A stretch of 64,000 nucleotides of DNA from contig NC_012796.1 in the NCBI RefSeq assembly GCF_000010665.1, positions 1,612,001 through 1,676,000 of the forward strand, in the 5' to 3' direction. The translations under genes and the position numbers were made by a program. Below, piece after piece: positions 62,415 to 64,000 of the stretch; position 1 is the stretch's first letter; each line of letters begins with the position of its first letter. Origin of the DNA: Solidesulfovibrio magneticus RS-1. Its GTDB lineage: Bacteria > Desulfobacterota > Desulfovibrionia > Desulfovibrionales > Desulfovibrionaceae. The notes under the pieces were generated by a model that saw only the letters and a list, made by a program, of their open reading frames with translations, searched no databases and was not told where the DNA came from.

Positions 62415-63690
62415 GCATCCAGTAGTTCACACTCCAGTAGAAGCGTCTGAGTGGGCAGTCCGGCGAAGATGGTTTTGCCTCGCTGAGCTTGCTGACGGTA
62501 TTTTTGATTGTCCTCATTCAACGCCAGAGCTTACTGCAGATGGACCATTCCTTGTCAGATCGCAAGACATACGCACTGGTTTCGTAGATATTTCTAAGCT
62601 CGCACATGTTGCAGAAAAAACTTTTCTTGACAGGGTGTCTAAGGCTACTCCTGAGGAGGGGGACATACTCTACAGCAGAGAGGGTACATATTTTGGCATA
62701 GCTGCCGAGATTCCAAAAGGACTTAGAGTTTGCCTGGGGCAGCGCATGGTTCTCATTAGGCCAAAACGGTCAAGGTTGGCTTCTCGTTTTTTAAGATACT
62801 GGCTTAATTCTGGAATATTATCGCGGCATTTGCATGGTTTTCGGGATGGCACTGTCGCAGAACGCCTTAATATGCCGACAATCCGAGCCATCCCTGTTCC
62901 GGATTTTCCCTTGAAAGAACAACAAGCCATCGCCGCCATCCTCGGCTCCCTCGACGACAAAATCGACCTGAACCGCCGCATTAACGAAACCCTTGAAGCC
63001 ATGGCCCGGGCGATCTTCAAGGATTGGTTCGTGGACTTCGGCCCTACGCGAGCCAAGATGGAAGGCCGCGCCCCCTACCTCGCCCAGGAGATTTGGAATT
63101 TGTTCCCGGATGCGCTGGATGACGAGGGGAAGCCAGTGGGGTGGGAATACAGGCCGGTCGGAGATTTCGCTGAATTACGTGGTGGGAAACAGCTTGAGAA
63201 GGAAAAAATTGCTGCGTGTGGTGCCATCCCTGTCTTTGGAGGCGCAGGCATAATGGGCTACACAGATAGTTACAATGCCGATGGATTTGTGATAGCTGTA
63301 GGAAGGGTTGGAGCTTATTGTGGGCAATTTTTCGCACACCGCGGACGTGCCTGGATAAATAACAACGCATCCTTAATTCGTCAACGCGACCAATGTAATG
63401 GTGAATGGCTTTATTGTGCGCTTCGACATGCAGATATCGATGTCATAAAAAAAGGGGCAGCACAGCCTTTTGTTTCAAACACCGACGTGGCGAACTTGCC
63501 TATCATTTGGCCGGGACATGCTACTCTTTCCACATTGAGTAAGATTTTGGTTCCTTTGATGGTGAAAGCCGAACACAATAACGCCGAGATCGACAGCCTC
63601 GCCCAAACCCGCGACTTCCTTCTTCCCAAGCTCATGTCCGGCGAAATCCGCGTCAAGGACGCCGAGAAAGCCGTGGGGGCCGTGCTCTGA
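62407..63690 (+). CDS. hsdS: type I restriction-modification specificity subunit
   Basis: The 427-residue HsdS has two target-recognition domains (about 15-165 and 245-375) separated and followed by conserved helices ([39 protein letters not shown] at about 178-216; [22 protein letters not shown] near 400). The TRD coding stretches (about 62480-62900 and 63170-63560) are clearly AT-richer than the conserved helices, a sign of TRD exchange. The bipartite target cannot be read from sequence. Confidence 0.92.
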   Translation: MSRHPVVHTPVEASEWAVRRRWFCLAELADGIFDCPHSTPELTADGPFLVRSQDIRTGFVDISKLAHVAEKTFLDRVSKATPEEGDILYSREGTYFGIAAEIPKGLRVCLGQRMVLIRPKRSRLASRFLRYWLNSGILSRHLHGFRDGTVAERLNMPTIRAIPVPDFPLKEQQAIAAILGSLDDKIDLNRRINETLEAMARAIFKDWFVDFGPTRAKMEGRAPYLAQEIWNLFPDALDDEGKPVGWEYRPVGDFAELRGGKQLEKEKIAACGAIPVFGGAGIMGYTDSYNADGFVIAVGRVGAYCGQFFAHRGRAWINNNASLIRQRDQCNGEWLYCALRHADIDVIKKGAAQPFVSNTDVANLPIIWPGHATLSTLSKILVPLMVKAEHNNAEIDSLAQTRDFLLPKLMSGEIRVKDAEKAVGAVL

Positions 63691-64000
63691 TGAAGGTCCT
63701 CTTTCTCGACGAGTCCGGCGACCACAACCTGTCCGTGATCGACCCGCAGTACCCCATGTTCGTCCTGGGCGGCGTGATCATGGGAAAATCCTATGCCGAG
63801 GGAGCGCTGGCCCAGGCCTTGGCGGAGTTCAAGCAAGAGATGTTCGGGCGAACGGACATCGTCTTGCACACCGCTGACATCACCAGGAACCGTAACGGAT
63901 TCGAGGAGCTAAAGAATTCATCCTTCCGGGCAAAGTTCTACACCGGCCTGAACGCCTTGCTCCGTCAGCTAGATTTCTCAGTTGTCGCTTGCGCCATCCA
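63690..64000 (+). CDS. DUF3800 protein, cut by window end
   Basis: The ATG overlaps the hsdS stop (ATGA). The visible 103 residues read [16 protein letters not shown], then MFVLGGVIMGKSYAEG and VLHTADI, the DUF3800 pattern with the DESG motif typical of its putative metal-dependent nuclease fold. Such genes are often found inside type I restriction operons between hsdS and hsdR. The 3' end lies beyond the window. Confidence 0.85.
   Translation, partial: MKVLFLDESGDHNLSVIDPQYPMFVLGGVIMGKSYAEGALAQALAEFKQEMFGRTDIVLHTADITRNRNGFEELKNSSFRAKFYTGLNALLRQLDFSVVACAI

Overview
The window looks like a chromosome segment of a high-GC sulfate-reducing deltaproteobacterium of the Desulfovibrionaceae (Solidesulfovibrio / Desulfovibrio magneticus type). 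That placement is inferred from gene order (rpmH-rnpA-yidD-yidC-khpB), strong GC bias at third codon positions, a complete CyoABCDE bo-type quinol oxidase, and a glyA preceded by a ZTP (pfl) riboswitch. No rRNA is present to confirm it.

Layout. (1) 1-18.4 kb is an accessory region ending near an initiator tRNA gene (18477-18553). It holds a solo HsdS-like half subunit, a VirD4/TraG-like ATPase with a zinc ribbon, and a defence cluster on the minus strand: FimB-like recombinase, XhoI/PaeR7I-type methylase and endonuclease, an OAS/CD-NTase-like nucleotidyltransferase and a DUF6602 putative nuclease. These are followed by an Mrr-TOPRIM fusion nuclease and two plasmid-like replication modules: an IncQ-type repA-repC with iterons and large hairpins, and an AlpA regulator with a TOPRIM primase-helicase and a second repeat set. 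(2) 18.4-35.2 kb is core chromosome: tRNA-fMet, rpmH (nested inside an extended rnpA frame), yidD, yidC, khpB, an EamA transporter, a LysM/TPR protein, a glycosyltransferase, an alcohol-dehydrogenase-family reductase, cyoABCDE and ZTP riboswitch-glyA. (3) 35.2-64 kb is a second, modular accessory region.

Region 3 is the most unusual part. A core of about 18 bp, identical or nearly so to the anticodon arm of tRNA-Pro(TGG), occurs four times, at about 35.38, 43.17, 54.76 and 59.51 kb. Each core lies between one of two left flanks (T = tRNA-Pro 3' half plus its terminator; X) and one of two right flanks (A; B). All four combinations T|A, X|A, T|B and X|B are present, as expected of an attB/attP/attL/attR set. 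They divide the DNA into three modules. E1 carries an ECF sigma operon with a CBM48-like membrane protein and Gly-rich secreted proteins, HigBA and a TOTE primase-helicase. E2 is AT-rich and carries a D5/P4 primase-helicase, a TGT/DpdA-like enzyme, a second ATPase, two tyrosine recombinases and an excisionase. E3 carries two periplasmic binding proteins and a histidine kinase. Only E2 encodes integrases, so E1 and E3 may be cargo moved by E2's enzymes. To the right lie a hypothetical gene and a type I restriction-modification operon (hsdM, hsdS, then a DUF3800 gene cut by the window end).

None of these assignments was checked by database search. Family names rest on motif recognition.
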